In this document: one piece after another, positions 38,201 to 49,400 of the stretch
Layout: each line of letters starts with the position of its first letter
How positions within the stretch are numbered: position 1 is the first letter of the stretch
Origin: CAKMZU01 sp965248335
GTDB lineage: Bacteria; Pseudomonadota; Gammaproteobacteria; Pseudomonadales; DT-91
Assembly (NCBI GenBank): GCA_965248335.1
Contig: CBDFIY010000003.1
Coordinates: forward strand, 2,356,001 to 2,420,000
Length of the DNA: 64,000 nucleotides
Reading direction: 5' to 3'
The notes under the pieces: model-generated
Told to the model about the DNA's origin: nothing
Seen by the model: the letters and a program-made list of their open reading frames with translations, nothing else
Database searches by the model: none
Program-made: the position numbers and the translations under genes

Positions 38201-41200
38201 GCATCGCCAATCAATACACCATCTTCACTAAAGCGCTGTAAATACAATTCATCACCACTGTTATAAGCAACGACTATTTCACCATTATCAAGTTGTTCAA
38301 CGGCAAGTGCATTTGTATGATTCCCTGGCGCTGCACCAAATTTAATTTCAACGAGCTCGGATCCATTCTTCACATCATAAATGAAGAGCGTCACACCATC
38401 ACTCTCACTCGTTTTACCTCGCCACACAGAAGCAAAATTACCATTTGATAAATTTGTCGCTACAGGAGACTCCCATTGCCACGCAACAGTGGCTGATTCT
38501 CCCCAAGCTGTTTTAATATAATTACCCAGCTCATCATAAATTCTCATTTCAGGCTTAACAGTAACAGCGTTCATACCTAATGTCACAAACTGACCGTTAT
38601 TCAACCCCTGCACATCATTGATGTAATTTGAGCTAGGCAAGCTTATCTCTCCAGTCACTGCATTGCCTTCATTATCAAACACCCTAAATCGGGAACCTGG
38701 TATAACGCCAGGATTAAAGTGCTGGAAAGCCACAACAAAACCGCCATCTTCTAAGGCCGAGATACGAGGAACTTTTAATGAATCGTCACCTGACGGAGAT
38801 GCAGTGTTAATTTGAAATACACTTCCCACGGGGTTCATTTCTGCATCAAACCGTTGTGCATGAATCGCCTGCCCTTTCCAGCTTGTTCCACCGGTTAACC
38901 AGACTGCAACAAAGGTATCATCAGCTAAACGAGTAATATCTGGCGAATCTTGAAGATCCGTTTCGGAAACGGCATTGACCTGTACCTCTTCCGAAGCTAC
39001 AGGTGCCAACAATGCATCTAATGCAGACAGATCATTCACATCATTTAGGGTAACAGTATATACCTGCGTAACATTTTCAACGCCATCGGATACATCAACG
39101 GTAATTTGATGGCTACTTTCTTGCTCAAAATCCAACAGAGAACCATCCACCACCGTGACTTGACCACTGCTCTCATCAATTGCGAACCGGCCAGAGGCAT
39201 CATCACTCAAACTAAAAGTGAGAGTATCGCCTGTATCAACATCTTGAGCATGTATCGTGCCGACGACTGCTCCATTCTCACTGTTTTCATCGATAGCATT
39301 AAGCGGTAAATAATCACTGAAATCTTTGGTTGACACATCGTGATAGAGCCCAGTAATTTCATTCGCATTCAGTGCGCGATCAACGATCACCAAGTCGTTC
39401 ATAGAGCCATTCGTATTGGCTTCGGTCCAGCTACTTTGGCCGATATAGTTTTGTGTTCTGACGACATCATTAGGCGTATGGCCATTAGCATTTTCAGCAA
39501 CCAATTCACCATCGACATAAAGTTTCATGTGGCCATCATCTTCAATAGTTAAAGCCACGTGAAAGGCTTGACCTATCGTATAAACGTTATTTGCAAAAAC
39601 CTCCTTAACAATGCTACCACCTCGATAAACATCAACTTCAATCCTCCCCAAAGCAGTCGTACCAATAACAATATTATCGGCATTATTACCGTTGCCAAAA
39701 TCCACTATCCGCGCCCATGTATGGAAGCTATCATAGGTGAAGGTTGTCGCAATGGTGATAGCACCGCCCATTTGCAGCTCACCAATATTACCGCCGGCGC
39801 TATTGAGGTCTATACCCTCTGCTGTATGCGTTGCGCCAGCACCTAAGGTCACGTCACTGGCCTTGCCTGATAATTCAGTCGTTGCGGTAAAGTCGTAAAC
39901 AGCTAAGGTATCTTGATCACCAACAATGATTTCAGGTACATCATTCACCGGTAATACATCTATCTGTGCCACACTTTCTGAGGAAGACAACGTATCCGTT
40001 AACAACATGATTTGATCAATGATTGGGCCTGCGCCATTATTCTGCGCGGCTACCTCTCTTAATACGAGCGGTGTCGTTGCATCACCTGTGTGCGGCAAAG
40101 TGACTTCAACCCACTCCCATGACGATGCTGGGTTAATCGTTTCTACAACGCTGCCATTCCAAACCACCTCGATATCATCGGTATGTTCATAATTACCGGG
40201 TCGGCTATTCACAAGTATTCTAAGAATCAAATCACCCGTTTCAGGCATATCGACGGTGTAACTTAAGGTCGTTAATTCACCACCGTCATCGAGTTCAAGA
40301 ATTTTTGTGCCTGTCAAAGAGGCACCCAGAGAGCCGCCATTAGAGTGAATTTCTAACCCAACTGAGCTCCACCCCGCTTCAAGCCCGCTGTTAAAGTCCA
40401 TGGTCGTGATCGTTTCATGGTCATTGAGGTTAAACGTCAATGCTACATCATTCCCCACAAAATCTGCCGCAGGGGTGAAGGCCCATGTTTTATCATCAAC
40501 CTGTGTAATATCCCCTTGGCTAGCATCCTGCAACGCCACATCCGACACACTCAAATACGCATTGTCTACATCTGTGGCATTCGCCAACAATTGTGCAGTG
40601 GTAAGGGTGATTGCCGTATCTTCATTCGTTGAGCCCAGATCAACAAGGCTCGTTACAGGTGCGTCATTATCATTGTTAAAGGTCATCGTCACCGGTGTAC
40701 TGGTGCTTTCTAACTGCCCATCACTGACCGACATATCAAAGCTTGGGGCTTGTTCGCCCCCATCGTGTGCAAAGCTAATATCGCCATTGGTGAGATGTTG
40801 TTGTGTGAAGCTAACACTGCCATCGCCGTTATCCGTAGCGCCAACCACAGCGCCTTGCTGAATATTGCTCAGCGTAAAGGTTAAGCTTGTATCATCATGA
40901 TCTATATCGCTCGCGCTCAAATGCGCAGCCGTTAACGTGAGGGTTTCGCCTTCCGTTATCGTCAGGCTATGATTGCCCATCACAGGATCATCATTCACTG
41001 CCGTCACATCCAACGTAAAGGCTTGCTCAGCACTATCGGCTTGCCCGTCATTGACGGTAAATTTAATGCTATCGTAACCAGCACCATTAGCATCAGCCGC
41101 CGGTGTAAACATCAATTGAGGGATATCAGCGGCAGCAATCACCTGATTTAATGAAACAGCCGCGCCATTTAAGGCGAGTGAACCATTCTCCGGCAAGGCC

Positions 41201-44200
41201 GTCATCTTAACGGATACTAGGCTATCGCTTTCAATATCACCGTAACCAAAATCACTGACAGAAAAACTATAACTACCGTCTTCATCAAGCGTAATCGACT
41301 TATCGCTGGCTGTCGGTGCGTCATTCACCGCAAGCACATCTATCTGCGCTGAGCCTGCAACGCTATCAACGCCATCACTGATAAAATAATTGAAGGTAAC
41401 CTCTTCACCGTTAAAGTGAGCAGCGGGCGTGAATAACCAACTGCTATCGCCATTATCGGCAAGCGTACCTTGTGATACATCCGCTAAAGCTATGCTTGTT
41501 ACGGTTAACGTATCGCCTTCTGCATCGGCCGCATTGGCAATCAATTGCGCAGTGGTGATCGTGATCGGCGTATCTTCGTTGGTGCCACCAAGATCAACCA
41601 AGCTTGTTGTGGGTACATCGTTGATCGCAACCACATCGATAACCGCAGAACCGGCCACATTTTCTGTACCATCATGAATAAAGTAAGTCAAAGCAACATC
41701 ATTGCCGTTAAAGTTCTCGGCGGGTACGAATTGCCAGGTGCCATCGCCGTTATCAGCTAAGCTGCCTTGAGCATTATCCGCGAGTGCTAACGTGTGTACG
41801 GTTAAGGTATCGCCTTCCACATCCGAAGCACTAGCAATAAGCTGCGCGGTGGTGATTGTAATCGCGGTATCTTCGTGAGTGTTGCCGAGATCGACGAGGG
41901 TGGTGGTTGGCGCATCGTTGATCGCAACCACATCGATAACCGCAGAGCCTTCGACATTTTCGGTGCCGTCATTAATAAAGTAAGTCAAAGCAACATCATT
42001 GCCGTTAAAGTTCTCGGCGGGTACGAATTGCCAGGTGCCATCGCCGTTATCGGCTAGGCTGCCTTGGGCATTATCCGCGAGCGTAAGTGTGTGAACAGTT
42101 AAGGTGTCATCTTCCACATCTGATGCATTAGCAATGAGCTGCGAAGTGGTGATGGTAACCGTCGTATCTTCGTTGGTGCTACCAAGATCAACCAAGCTTG
42201 TTGTGGGTACATCGTTCACTGCAACAACATCAACAACCGCAGAACCGGCCACATTTTCTGTACCATCATTAATGAAGTAAGTGAAAGCAATATCATTACC
42301 GTTAAAGTTCGCAGCGGGTACGAATTTCCATGTACCATCGCTGTTATCGGTTAAGCTGCCCTGTGCATTATCTGCAAGTGCTAACGTGTGTACGGTTAAG
42401 GTATCGCCTTCCACATCCGAAGCACTAGCAATAAGCTGCGCGGTGGTGATTGTAATCGCGGTATCTTCGTGAGTGTTGCCGAGATCGACGAGGGTGGTGG
42501 TTGGCGCATCGTTGATCGCAACCACATCGATAACCGCAGAGCCTTCGACATTTTCGGTGCCGTCATTAATAAAGTAAGTCAAAGCAACATCATTGCCGTT
42601 AAAGTTCTCGACGGGTGTAAACTGCCAGGTGCCATCGTTGTTATCGGTTAGGCTGCCCTGTGCATTATCCGTGAGCGACAACGTATGTACGGTTAAGGTA
42701 TCACCTTCTGCATCTGTCGCTTGCGCGATCAGTTGCGCGGTGGTGACAGTGATCGCGGCATCTTCATGGGTGTTGCCGAGGTCAACCAAACTGGTGACTG
42801 GTGCATCGTTATCGCTATTAAAAATAATATTCGTGGCAAGTAACGGTGTTGATAGATCCCCGTCCGTCACAGCAACGGTAACGCTGGGTGCCGTTTCACC
42901 GCCATCATGCGTAAAGCTGATCGCGCCATCATTCAATTGCTGCTGGGTAAAGCTGATTGTCGCATCACCATTATCGCTGCCGCCAGCAATACTGCCCTGC
43001 TGAATGCTGCTCAGCGTGAACAGCAAACTGCCATCATCCGTATCAATATCGGTTGCACTGAGATGCGCGGATGTCAGGGTGACAGTTTCGCCTTCACTAA
43101 TTGTTAATGTGTTATTACCGAGTACAGGTATGTCATTGATGGCGGTAATATCGATAACCGCAGAGCCTGCAACGTTTTCGGTGCCGTCATTGATGAAGTA
43201 AGTCAAGGCAACATCATTGCCGTTAAAGTTCTCGGCGGGTACGAATTGCCAGGTGCCATCGCCGTTATCAGCTAAGCTGCCTTGAGCATTATCCGCGAGT
43301 GCTAACGTGTGTACGGTTAAGGTATCGCCTTCCGCATCCGAAGCACTAGCAATAAGCTGCGCGGTGGTGATTGTAATCGCGGTATCTTCGTGAGTGTTGC
43401 CGAGATCGACGAGGCTGGTGGTTGGCGCATCGTTGATCGCAACCACATCGATAACCGCAGAGCCTTCAACATTTTCGGTGCCGTCATTAATAAAGTAAGT
43501 CAAAGCAACATCATTGCCGTTAAAGTTCTCGGCGGGTACGAATTGCCAGGTGCCATCGCCGTTATCGGTTAGACTGCCTTGTGCATTATCCGTGAGTGCT
43601 AACGTGTGTACGGTTAGCGTATCACCTTCCACATCCACAGCTTGTGCAATCAGATGTGCAGTGGTGAGAGTGATCGCGGTGTCTTCGTTTATATTGCCGA
43701 GGTCGACGAGGCTGGTGGTTGGCGCATCGTTGATCGCAACCACATCGATAACCGCAGAGCCTTCAACATTTTCGGTGCCGTCATTAATAAAGTAAGTCAA
43801 AGCAACATCATTGCCGTTAAAGTTCTCGGCGGGTACGAATTGCCAGGTGCCATCGCCGTTATCGGTTAGACTGCCTTGTGCATTATCCGTGAGTGTTAAC
43901 GTGTGTACGGTTAGCGTATCACCTTCCACATCCACAGCTTGTGCAATCAGATGTGCAGTGGTGAGAGTGATCGCGGTGTCTTCGTTTATATTGCCGAGGT
44001 CGACGAGGCTGGTGGTTGGCGCATCGTTGATCGCAACCACATCGATAACCGCAGAGCCTTCGACATTTTCGGTGCCGTCATTAATAAAGTAAGTCAAAGC
44101 AACATCATTGCCGTTAAAGTTCTCGGCGGGTACGAATTGCCAGGTGCCATCGCCGTTATCAGCTAAGCTGCCTTGAGCATTATCCGCGAGTGCTAACGTG

Positions 44201-45732
44201 TGTACGGTTAAGGTATCGCCTTCCACATCCGAAGCACTAGCAATAAGCTGCGCGGTGGTGATTGTAATCGCGGTATCTTCGTGAGTGTTGCCGAGATCGA
44301 CGAGGGTGGTGGTTGGCGCATCGTTGATCGCAACCACATCGATAACCGCAGAGCCTTCGACATTTTCGGTGCCGTCATTAATAAAGTAAGTCAAAGCAAC
44401 ATCATTGCCGTTAAAGTTCTCGACGGGTGTGAACTGCCAGGTGCCATCGTTGTTATCGGTTAGGCTGCCCTGTGCATTATCAACCAGTGCCAAGGTGTGT
44501 ATGGTTAGCGTATCGCCTTCTGCATCCGTAGCCTGTGCAATCAATTGCGCGGTGGTGATAGTGGTCGCGGCATCTTCATGGGTGTTGCCGAGGTCAACCA
44601 AACTGGTGACTGGTGCATCGTTATCGCTATTAAAAATAATATTCGTGGCAAGTAACGGTGTTGATAGATCCCCGTCCGTCACAGCAACGGTAACGCTGGG
44701 TGCCGTTTCACCGCCATCATGCGTAAAGCTGATCGCGCCATCATTCAATTGCTGCTGGGTAAAGCTGATTGTCGCATCACCATTATCGCTGCCGCCAGCA
44801 ATACTGCCCTGCTGAATGCTGCTCAGCGTGAACAGCAAACTGCCATCATCCGTATCAATATCGGTTGCACTGAGATGCGCGGATGTCAGGGTGACAGTTT
44901 CGCCTTCACTAATTGTTAATGTGTTATTACCGAGTACAGGTATGTCATTGATGGCGGTAATATCGATAACCGCAGAGCCTGCAACGTTTTCGGTGCCGTC
45001 ATTAATAAAGTAAGTCAAAGCAACATCATTGCCGTTAAAGTTCTCGGCGGGTACGAATTGCCAGGTGCCATCGCCGTTATCAGCTAAGCTGCCTTGAGCA
45101 TTATCCGCGAGTGCTAACGTGTGTACGGTTAAGGTATCGCCTTCCACATCCGAAGCACTAGCAATAAGCTGCGCGGTGGTGATTGTAATCGCGGTATCTT
45201 CGTGAGTGTTGCCGAGATCGACGAGGCTGGTGGTTGGCGCATCGTTGATCGCAACCACATCGATAACCGCAGAGCCTTCGACATTTTCGGTGCCGTCATT
45301 AATAAAGTAAGTCAAAGCAACATCATTGCCGTTAAAGTTCTCGACGGGTGTGAACTGCCAGGTGCCATCGCCGTTATCAGCTAAGCTGCCTTGAGCATTA
45401 TCCGCGAGTGCTAACGTGTGTACGGTTAAGGTATCGCCTTCCACATCCGAAGCACTAGCAATAAGCTGCGCGGTGGTGATTGTAATCGCGGTATCTTCGT
45501 GAGTGTTGCCGAGATCGACGAGGCTGGTGGTTGGCGCATCGTTGATCGCAACCACATCGATAACCGCAGAGCCTTCAACATTTTCGGTGCCGTCATTAAT
45601 AAAGTAAGTCAAAGCAACATCATTGCCGTTAAAGTTCTCGGCGGGTACGAATTGCCAGGTGCCATCGCCGTTATCGGTTAGACTGCCTTGTGCATCAACA
45701 TTTTCGGTGCCGTCATTAATAAAGTAAGTCAA
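35260..45732 (-). CDS. Giant surface protein B, C-terminal part (3490 residues)
   Basis: C-terminal portion of the gene starting at 58377. It is in the same frame as the N-terminal part (58377 minus 45732 is divisible by 3). The apparent start is an internal TTG created by the indel cluster, not a real start. Order: about 13 of the 99-residue repeats with CSPG-type units; one cadherin-like and one CSPG unit; a beta-sandwich (GLEAGWSSVGLEIHSNGG) inserted in a repeat; LamG (plus-strand about 39340-39920); cadherin; a beta-propeller-like region (37870-39000, repeated LxxGxFVVAW-type strands); cadherin; LamG (36960-37630); cadherin; a GATase1-like module (35960-36660); CSPG; and a C-terminal domain with loop DANQDSAITPDD ending VEGYIVFQVI. 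The last 600 residues align in order with the neighbouring giant protein. Confidence 0.85.
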   Translation of the reverse strand: MTYFINDGTENVDAQGSLTDNGDGTWQFVPAENFNGNDVALTYFINDGTENVEGSAVIDVVAINDAPTTSLVDLGNTHEDTAITITTAQLIASASDVEGDTLTVHTLALADNAQGSLADNGDGTWQFTPVENFNGNDVALTYFINDGTENVEGSAVIDVVAINDAPTTSLVDLGNTHEDTAITITTAQLIASASDVEGDTLTVHTLALADNAQGSLADNGDGTWQFVPAENFNGNDVALTYFINDGTENVAGSAVIDITAINDIPVLGNNTLTISEGETVTLTSAHLSATDIDTDDGSLLFTLSSIQQGSIAGGSDNGDATISFTQQQLNDGAISFTHDGGETAPSVTVAVTDGDLSTPLLATNIIFNSDNDAPVTSLVDLGNTHEDAATTITTAQLIAQATDAEGDTLTIHTLALVDNAQGSLTDNNDGTWQFTPVENFNGNDVALTYFINDGTENVEGSAVIDVVAINDAPTTTLVDLGNTHEDTAITITTAQLIASASDVEGDTLTVHTLALADNAQGSLADNGDGTWQFVPAENFNGNDVALTYFINDGTENVEGSAVIDVVAINDAPTTSLVDLGNINEDTAITLTTAHLIAQAVDVEGDTLTVHTLTLTDNAQGSLTDNGDGTWQFVPAENFNGNDVALTYFINDGTENVEGSAVIDVVAINDAPTTSLVDLGNINEDTAITLTTAHLIAQAVDVEGDTLTVHTLALTDNAQGSLTDNGDGTWQFVPAENFNGNDVALTYFINDGTENVEGSAVIDVVAINDAPTTSLVDLGNTHEDTAITITTAQLIASASDAEGDTLTVHTLALADNAQGSLADNGDGTWQFVPAENFNGNDVALTYFINDGTENVAGSAVIDITAINDIPVLGNNTLTISEGETVTLTSAHLSATDIDTDDGSLLFTLSSIQQGSIAGGSDNGDATISFTQQQLNDGAISFTHDGGETAPSVTVAVTDGDLSTPLLATNIIFNSDNDAPVTSLVDLGNTHEDAAITVTTAQLIAQATDAEGDTLTVHTLSLTDNAQGSLTDNNDGTWQFTPVENFNGNDVALTYFINDGTENVEGSAVIDVVAINDAPTTTLVDLGNTHEDTAITITTAQLIASASDVEGDTLTVHTLALADNAQGSLTDNSDGTWKFVPAANFNGNDIAFTYFINDGTENVAGSAVVDVVAVNDVPTTSLVDLGSTNEDTTVTITTSQLIANASDVEDDTLTVHTLTLADNAQGSLADNGDGTWQFVPAENFNGNDVALTYFINDGTENVEGSAVIDVVAINDAPTTTLVDLGNTHEDTAITITTAQLIASASDVEGDTLTVHTLALADNAQGSLADNGDGTWQFVPAENFNGNDVALTYFIHDGTENVAGSAVIDVVAINDVPTTSLVDLGGTNEDTPITITTAQLIANAADAEGDTLTVTSIALADVSQGTLADNGDSSWLFTPAAHFNGEEVTFNYFISDGVDSVAGSAQIDVLAVNDAPTASDKSITLDEDGSYSFSVSDFGYGDIESDSLVSVKMTALPENGSLALNGAAVSLNQVIAAADIPQLMFTPAADANGAGYDSIKFTVNDGQADSAEQAFTLDVTAVNDDPVMGNHSLTITEGETLTLTAAHLSASDIDHDDTSLTFTLSNIQQGAVVGATDNGDGSVSFTQQHLTNGDISFAHDGGEQAPSFDMSVSDGQLESTSTPVTMTFNNDNDAPVTSLVDLGSTNEDTAITLTTAQLLANATDVDNAYLSVSDVALQDASQGDITQVDDKTWAFTPAADFVGNDVALTFNLNDHETITTMDFNSGLEAGWSSVGLEIHSNGGSLGASLTGTKILELDDGGELTTLSYTVDMPETGDLILRILVNSRPGNYEHTDDIEVVWNGSVVETINPASSWEWVEVTLPHTGDATTPLVLREVAAQNNGAGPIIDQIMLLTDTLSSSESVAQIDVLPVNDVPEIIVGDQDTLAVYDFTATTELSGKASDVTLGAGATHTAEGIDLNSAGGNIGELQMGGAITIATTFTYDSFHTWARIVDFGNGNNADNIVIGTTALGRIEVDVYRGGSIVKEVFANNVYTIGQAFHVALTIEDDGHMKLYVDGELVAENANGHTPNDVVRTQNYIGQSSWTEANTNGSMNDLVIVDRALNANEITGLYHDVSTKDFSDYLPLNAIDENSENGAVVGTIHAQDVDTGDTLTFSLSDDASGRFAIDESSGQVTVVDGSLLDFEQESSHQITVDVSDGVENVTQVYTVTLNDVNDLSALDALLAPVASEEVQVNAVSETDLQDSPDITRLADDTFVAVWLTGGTSWKGQAIHAQRFDAEMNPVGSVFQINTASPSGDDSLKVPRISALEDGGFVVAFQHFNPGVIPGSRFRVFDNEGNAVTGEISLPSSNYINDVQGLNNGQFVTLGMNAVTVKPEMRIYDELGNYIKTAWGESATVAWQWESPVATNLSNGNFASVWRGKTSESDGVTLFIYDVKNGSELVEIKFGAAPGNHTNALAVEQLDNGEIVVAYNSGDELYLQRFSEDGVLIGDAVIAKSLPGDFAYIELETLESGDLLVGWTDMSGSNAESDAVFARQFNHDLTAISSEFRVNQSDTSGQKNQAMVETAQGDVAIIYQSKASGDWDITLQKVGVMQVGDNAATGVLVGQAVASDIEDDSITYSLVDDLGGRFAIDGQSGVITVADGSLLDHSVMSEYNLTVEASDGINSTSQSYTVSVVLENKAPEHIDLSPDLHFELDGINTSTTEVTESISGLHGVNIGTLQTGVGDSKVGTHAHFTGAQEITVANTGLDAEADAVTVSFWMKWDGQDNAMPISFGLYDIWIKGGAIGFNSFSEEIYGQTLADLELSEGSTGLANEWHHITAVFVDGDITQNKMYIDGISQDLSLVLGGGYNAGNMNIHQPMTIGGAGSTGNAAHNFTGELDNVKVFHKAITSTEAESIYQAESGFSIEELSANGSTILTALATDQNAEDTVTYSLSDDAGGRFAIDESTGQVSVADRSLLDYETAASHDVTVVASDGEATDSQTYTINITDRTDETDLAPEFISPLPSITLLGGNSTPYTVYATNHINNYWSNISSKLGNVDNFGSDGSIAKVDLDIYGVTDTVNASYLSNGSVYFSGYMADSAMTSDELSALTAYVTNGGNVVSVSDMSSYDAVANHFGLPAVQSVGSQWVIQDIDHAMVNGAMGLGVDLRGKTITAQSNYQGFRNSDLQADDVVIARDTQNNAPTIVLRKVGEGNVLVMGDQDIMQNVSGGSTFDASITKDAFVASMLDWVITDAEKSTIYGGWSGYDNVSNFTLTSSIISATDDVVPVEGLSYMISNLQNVSVSGAVDNGDGSYSFTHQALVSSSVTLTHNGGGAPVYDLSVSDGIYSTTQTISPEYMVMMLSGSDYSLSLSDEAIDLQLLEPTQNDDHLYYVLDANQDSAITPDDMLPAELLSELMQNGHTITIEGKTLALATEEELVDAGFITQDTNDQAFWVAQTEGGEVNYALVTSSLLDEQAVEGYIVFQVI

Positions 45733-46415
45733 AGCAATGCCGTGAGTGCTAACGTGTGTACGGTTAGCGTATCACCTTCCACATCCACAGCTTGTGCAAT
45801 CAGATGTGCAGTGGTGAGAGTGATCGCGGTGTCTTCGTTTATATTGCCGAGGTCGACGAGGCTGGTGGTTGGCGCATCGTTGATCGCAACCACATCGATA
45901 ACCGCAGAGCCTTCAACATTTTCGGTGCCGTCATTAATAAAGTAAGTCAAAGCAACATCATTGCCGTTAAAGTTCTCGGCGGGTACGAATTGCCAGGTGC
46001 CATCGCCGTTATCGGTTAGACTGCCTTGTGCATTATCCGTGAGTGCTAACGTGTGTACGGTTAGGTATCGCCTTCCACATCCAAGCACTGCAATAAGCTG
46101 CGCGGTGGTGATTGTAATCGCGGTATCTTCGTGAGTGTTGCCGAGATCGACGAGGCTGGTGGTTGGCGCATCGTTGATCGCAACCACATCGATAACCGCA
46201 GAGCCTTCAACATTTTCGGTGCCGTCATTAATAAAGTAAGTCAAAGCAACATCATTGCCGTTAAAGTTCTCGGCGGGTACGAATTGCCAGGTGCCATCGC
46301 CGTTATCGGTTAGACTGCCTTGTGCATTATCCGTGAGTGTTAACGTGTGTACGGTTAGCGTATCACCTTCCACATCCACAGCTTGTGCAATCAGATGTGC
46401 AGTGGTGAGTGATCG
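45690..46415 (-). other. Indel cluster breaking the giant reading frame
   Basis: Compared with neighbouring repeat copies there is a chimeric insertion at about 45695-45740 (net +41, containing a displaced copy of another part of the repeat). Three 1-base deletions lie at about 46064-46092 (ttagg for ttaagg, ccaag for ccgaag, actgc for actagc). A 2-base deletion (tgagtg for tgagagtg) lies near 46407. Total +36, a multiple of three, so the frame before and after is the same. Either assembly error in the repeat or a real disruption. Confidence 0.9.
45729..46379 (-). CDS. Out-of-frame middle fragment of giant surface protein B
   Basis: A 216-residue open frame made only of the 99-residue repeats, lying between the 2-base deletion near 46407 and the chimeric insertion near 45700. 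It contains a scrambled stretch (VLGCGRRY in place of SASDVEGDT) where three single-base deletions fall. It has no start or ending of its own and is not an independent gene. It is part of the sequence of the giant gene read in a shifted frame. Confidence 0.8.
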   Translation of the reverse strand: MDVEGDTLTVHTLTLTDNAQGSLTDNGDGTWQFVPAENFNGNDVALTYFINDGTENVEGSAVIDVVAINDAPTTSLVDLGNTHEDTAITITTAQLIAVLGCGRRYLTVHTLALTDNAQGSLTDNGDGTWQFVPAENFNGNDVALTYFINDGTENVEGSAVIDVVAINDAPTTSLVDLGNINEDTAITLTTAHLIAQAVDVEGDTLTVHTLALTALL

Positions 46416-49400
46416 CGGTGTCTTCGTTTATATTGCCGAGGTCGACGAGGCTGGTGGTTGGCGCATCGTTGATCGCAACCACATCGATAACCGCAGAGCC
46501 TTCAACATTTTCGGTGCCGTCATTAATAAAGTAAGTCAAAGCAACATCATTGCCGTTAAAGTTCTCGGCGGGTACGAATTGCCAGGTGCCATCGCCGTTA
46601 TCGGTTAGACTGCCTTGTGCATTATCCGTGAGTGTTAACGTGTGTACGGTTAGCGTATCACCTTCCACATCCACAGCTTGTGCAATCAGATGTGCAGTGG
46701 TGAGAGTGATCGCGGTGTCTTCGTTTATATTGCCGAGGTCGACGAGGCTGGTGGTTGGCGCATCGTTGATCGCAACCACATCGATAACCGCAGAGCCTTC
46801 GACATTTTCGGTGCCGTCATTAATAAAGTAAGTCAAAGCAACATCATTGCCGTTAAAGTTCTCGGCGGGTACGAATTGCCAGGTGCCATCGCCGTTATCA
46901 GCTAAGCTGCCTTGAGCATTATCCGCGAGTGCTAACGTGTGTACGGTTAAGGTATCGCCTTCCACATCCGAAGCACTAGCAATAAGCTGCGCGGTGGTGA
47001 TTGTAATCGCGGTATCTTCGTGAGTGTTGCCGAGATCGACGAGGGTGGTGGTTGGCGCATCGTTGATCGCAACCACATCGATAACCGCAGAGCCTTCGAC
47101 ATTTTCGGTGCCGTCATTAATAAAGTAAGTCAAAGCAACATCATTGCCGTTAAAGTTCTCGACGGGTGTAAACTGCCAGGTGCCATCGTTGTTATCGGTT
47201 AGGCTGCCCTGTGCATTATCAACCAGTGCCAAGGTGTGTATGGTTAGCGTATCGCCTTCTGCATCCGTAGCCTGTGCAATCAATTGCGCGGTGGTGATAG
47301 TGGTCGCGGCATCTTCATGGGTGTTGCCGAGGTCAACCAAACTGGTGACTGGTGCATCGTTATCGCTATTAAAAATAATATTCGTGGCAAGTAACGGTGT
47401 TGATAGATCCCCGTCCGTCACAGCAACGGTAACGCTGGGTGCCGTTTCACCGCCATCATGCGTAAAGCTGATCGCGCCATCATTCAATTGCTGCTGGGTA
47501 AAGCTGATTGTCGCATCACCATTATCGCTGCCGCCAGCAATACTGCCCTGCTGAATGCTGCTCAGCGTGAACAGCAAACTGCCATCATCCGTATCAATAT
47601 CGGTTGCACTGAGATGCGCGGATGTCAGGGTGACAGTTTCGCCTTCACTAATTGTTAATGTGTTATTACCGAGTACAGGTATGTCATTGATGGCGGTAAT
47701 ATCGATAACCGCAGAGCCTGCAACGTTTTCGGTGCCGTCATTGATGAAGTAAGTCAAGGCAACATCATTGCCGTTAAAGTTCTCGACGGGTGTGAACTGC
47801 CAGGTGCCATCGCCGTTATCAGCTAAGCTGCCTTGAGCATTATCCGCGAGTGCTAACGTGTGTACGGTTAAGGTATCGCCTTCCACATCCGAAGCACTAG
47901 CAATAAGCTGCGCGGTGGTGATTGTAATCGCGGTATCTTCGTGAGTGTTGCCGAGATCGACGAGGCTGGTGGTTGGCGCATCGTTGATCGCAACCACATC
48001 GATAACCGCAGAGCCTTCAACATTTTCGGTGCCGTCATTAATAAAGTAAGTCAAAGCAACATCATTGCCGTTAAAGTTCTCGGCGGGTACGAATTGCCAG
48101 GTGCCATCGCCGTTATCGGTTAGACTGCCTTGTGCATTATCCGTGAGTGCTAACGTGTGTACGGTTAGCGTATCACCTTCCACATCCACAGCTTGTGCAA
48201 TCAGATGTGCAGTGGTGAGAGTGATCGCGGTGTCTTCGTTTATATTGCCGAGGTCGACGAGGCTGGTGGTTGGCGCATCGTTGATCGCAACCACATCGAT
48301 AACCGCAGAGCCTTCAACATTTTCGGTGCCGTCATTAATAAAGTAAGTCAAAGCAACATCATTGCCGTTAAAGTTCTCGGCGGGTACGAATTGCCAGGTG
48401 CCATCGCCGTTATCGGTTAGACTGCCTTGTGCATTATCCGTGAGTGTTAACGTGTGTACGGTTAGCGTATCACCTTCCACATCCACAGCTTGTGCAATCA
48501 GATGTGCAGTGGTGAGAGTGATCGCGGTGTCTTCGTTTATATTGCCGAGGTCGACGAGGCTGGTGGTTGGCGCATCGTTGATCGCAACCACATCGATAAC
48601 CGCAGAGCCTTCGACATTTTCGGTGCCGTCATTAATAAAGTAAGTCAAAGCAACATCATTGCCGTTAAAGTTCTCGGCGGGTGTAAACTGCCAGGTGCCA
48701 TCGTTGTTATCGGTTAGGCTGCCCTGTGCATTATCAACCAGTGCCAAGGTGTGTATGGTTAGCGTATCGCCTTCTGCATCCGTAGCCTGTGCAATCAATT
48801 GCGCGGTGGTGATAGTGGTCGCGGCATCTTCATGGGTGTTGCCGAGGTCAACCAAACTGGTGACTGGTGCATCGTTATCGCTATTAAAAATAATATTCGT
48901 GGCAAGTAACGGTGTTGATAGATCCCCGTCCGTCACAGCAACGGTAACGCTGGGTGCCGTTTCACCGCCATCATGCGTAAAGCTGATCGCGCCATCATTC
49001 AATTGCTGCTGGGTAAAGCTGATTGTCGCATCACCATTATCGCTGCCGCCAGCAATACTGCCCTGCTGAATGCTGCTCAGCGTGAACAGCAAACTGCCAT
49101 CATCCGTATCAATATCGGTTGCACTGAGATGCGCGGATGTCAGGGTGACAGTTTCGCCTTCACTAATTGTTAATGTGTTATTACCGAGTACAGGTATGTC
49201 ATTGATGGCGGTAATATCGATAACCGCAGAGCCTTCAACATTTTCGGTGCCGTCATTAATAAAGTAAGTCAAAGCAACATCATTGCCGTTAAAGTTCTCG
49301 ACGGGTGTGAACTGCCAGGTGCCATCGCCGTTATCAGCTAAGCTGCCTTGAGCATTATCCGCGAGTGCTAACGTGTGTACGGTTAAGGTATCGCCTTCCA

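Noticed and set aside
45729..46379. A separate 216-residue gene
   Set aside because: It is repeat sequence between two frame-shifting indels with no start or ending of its own.
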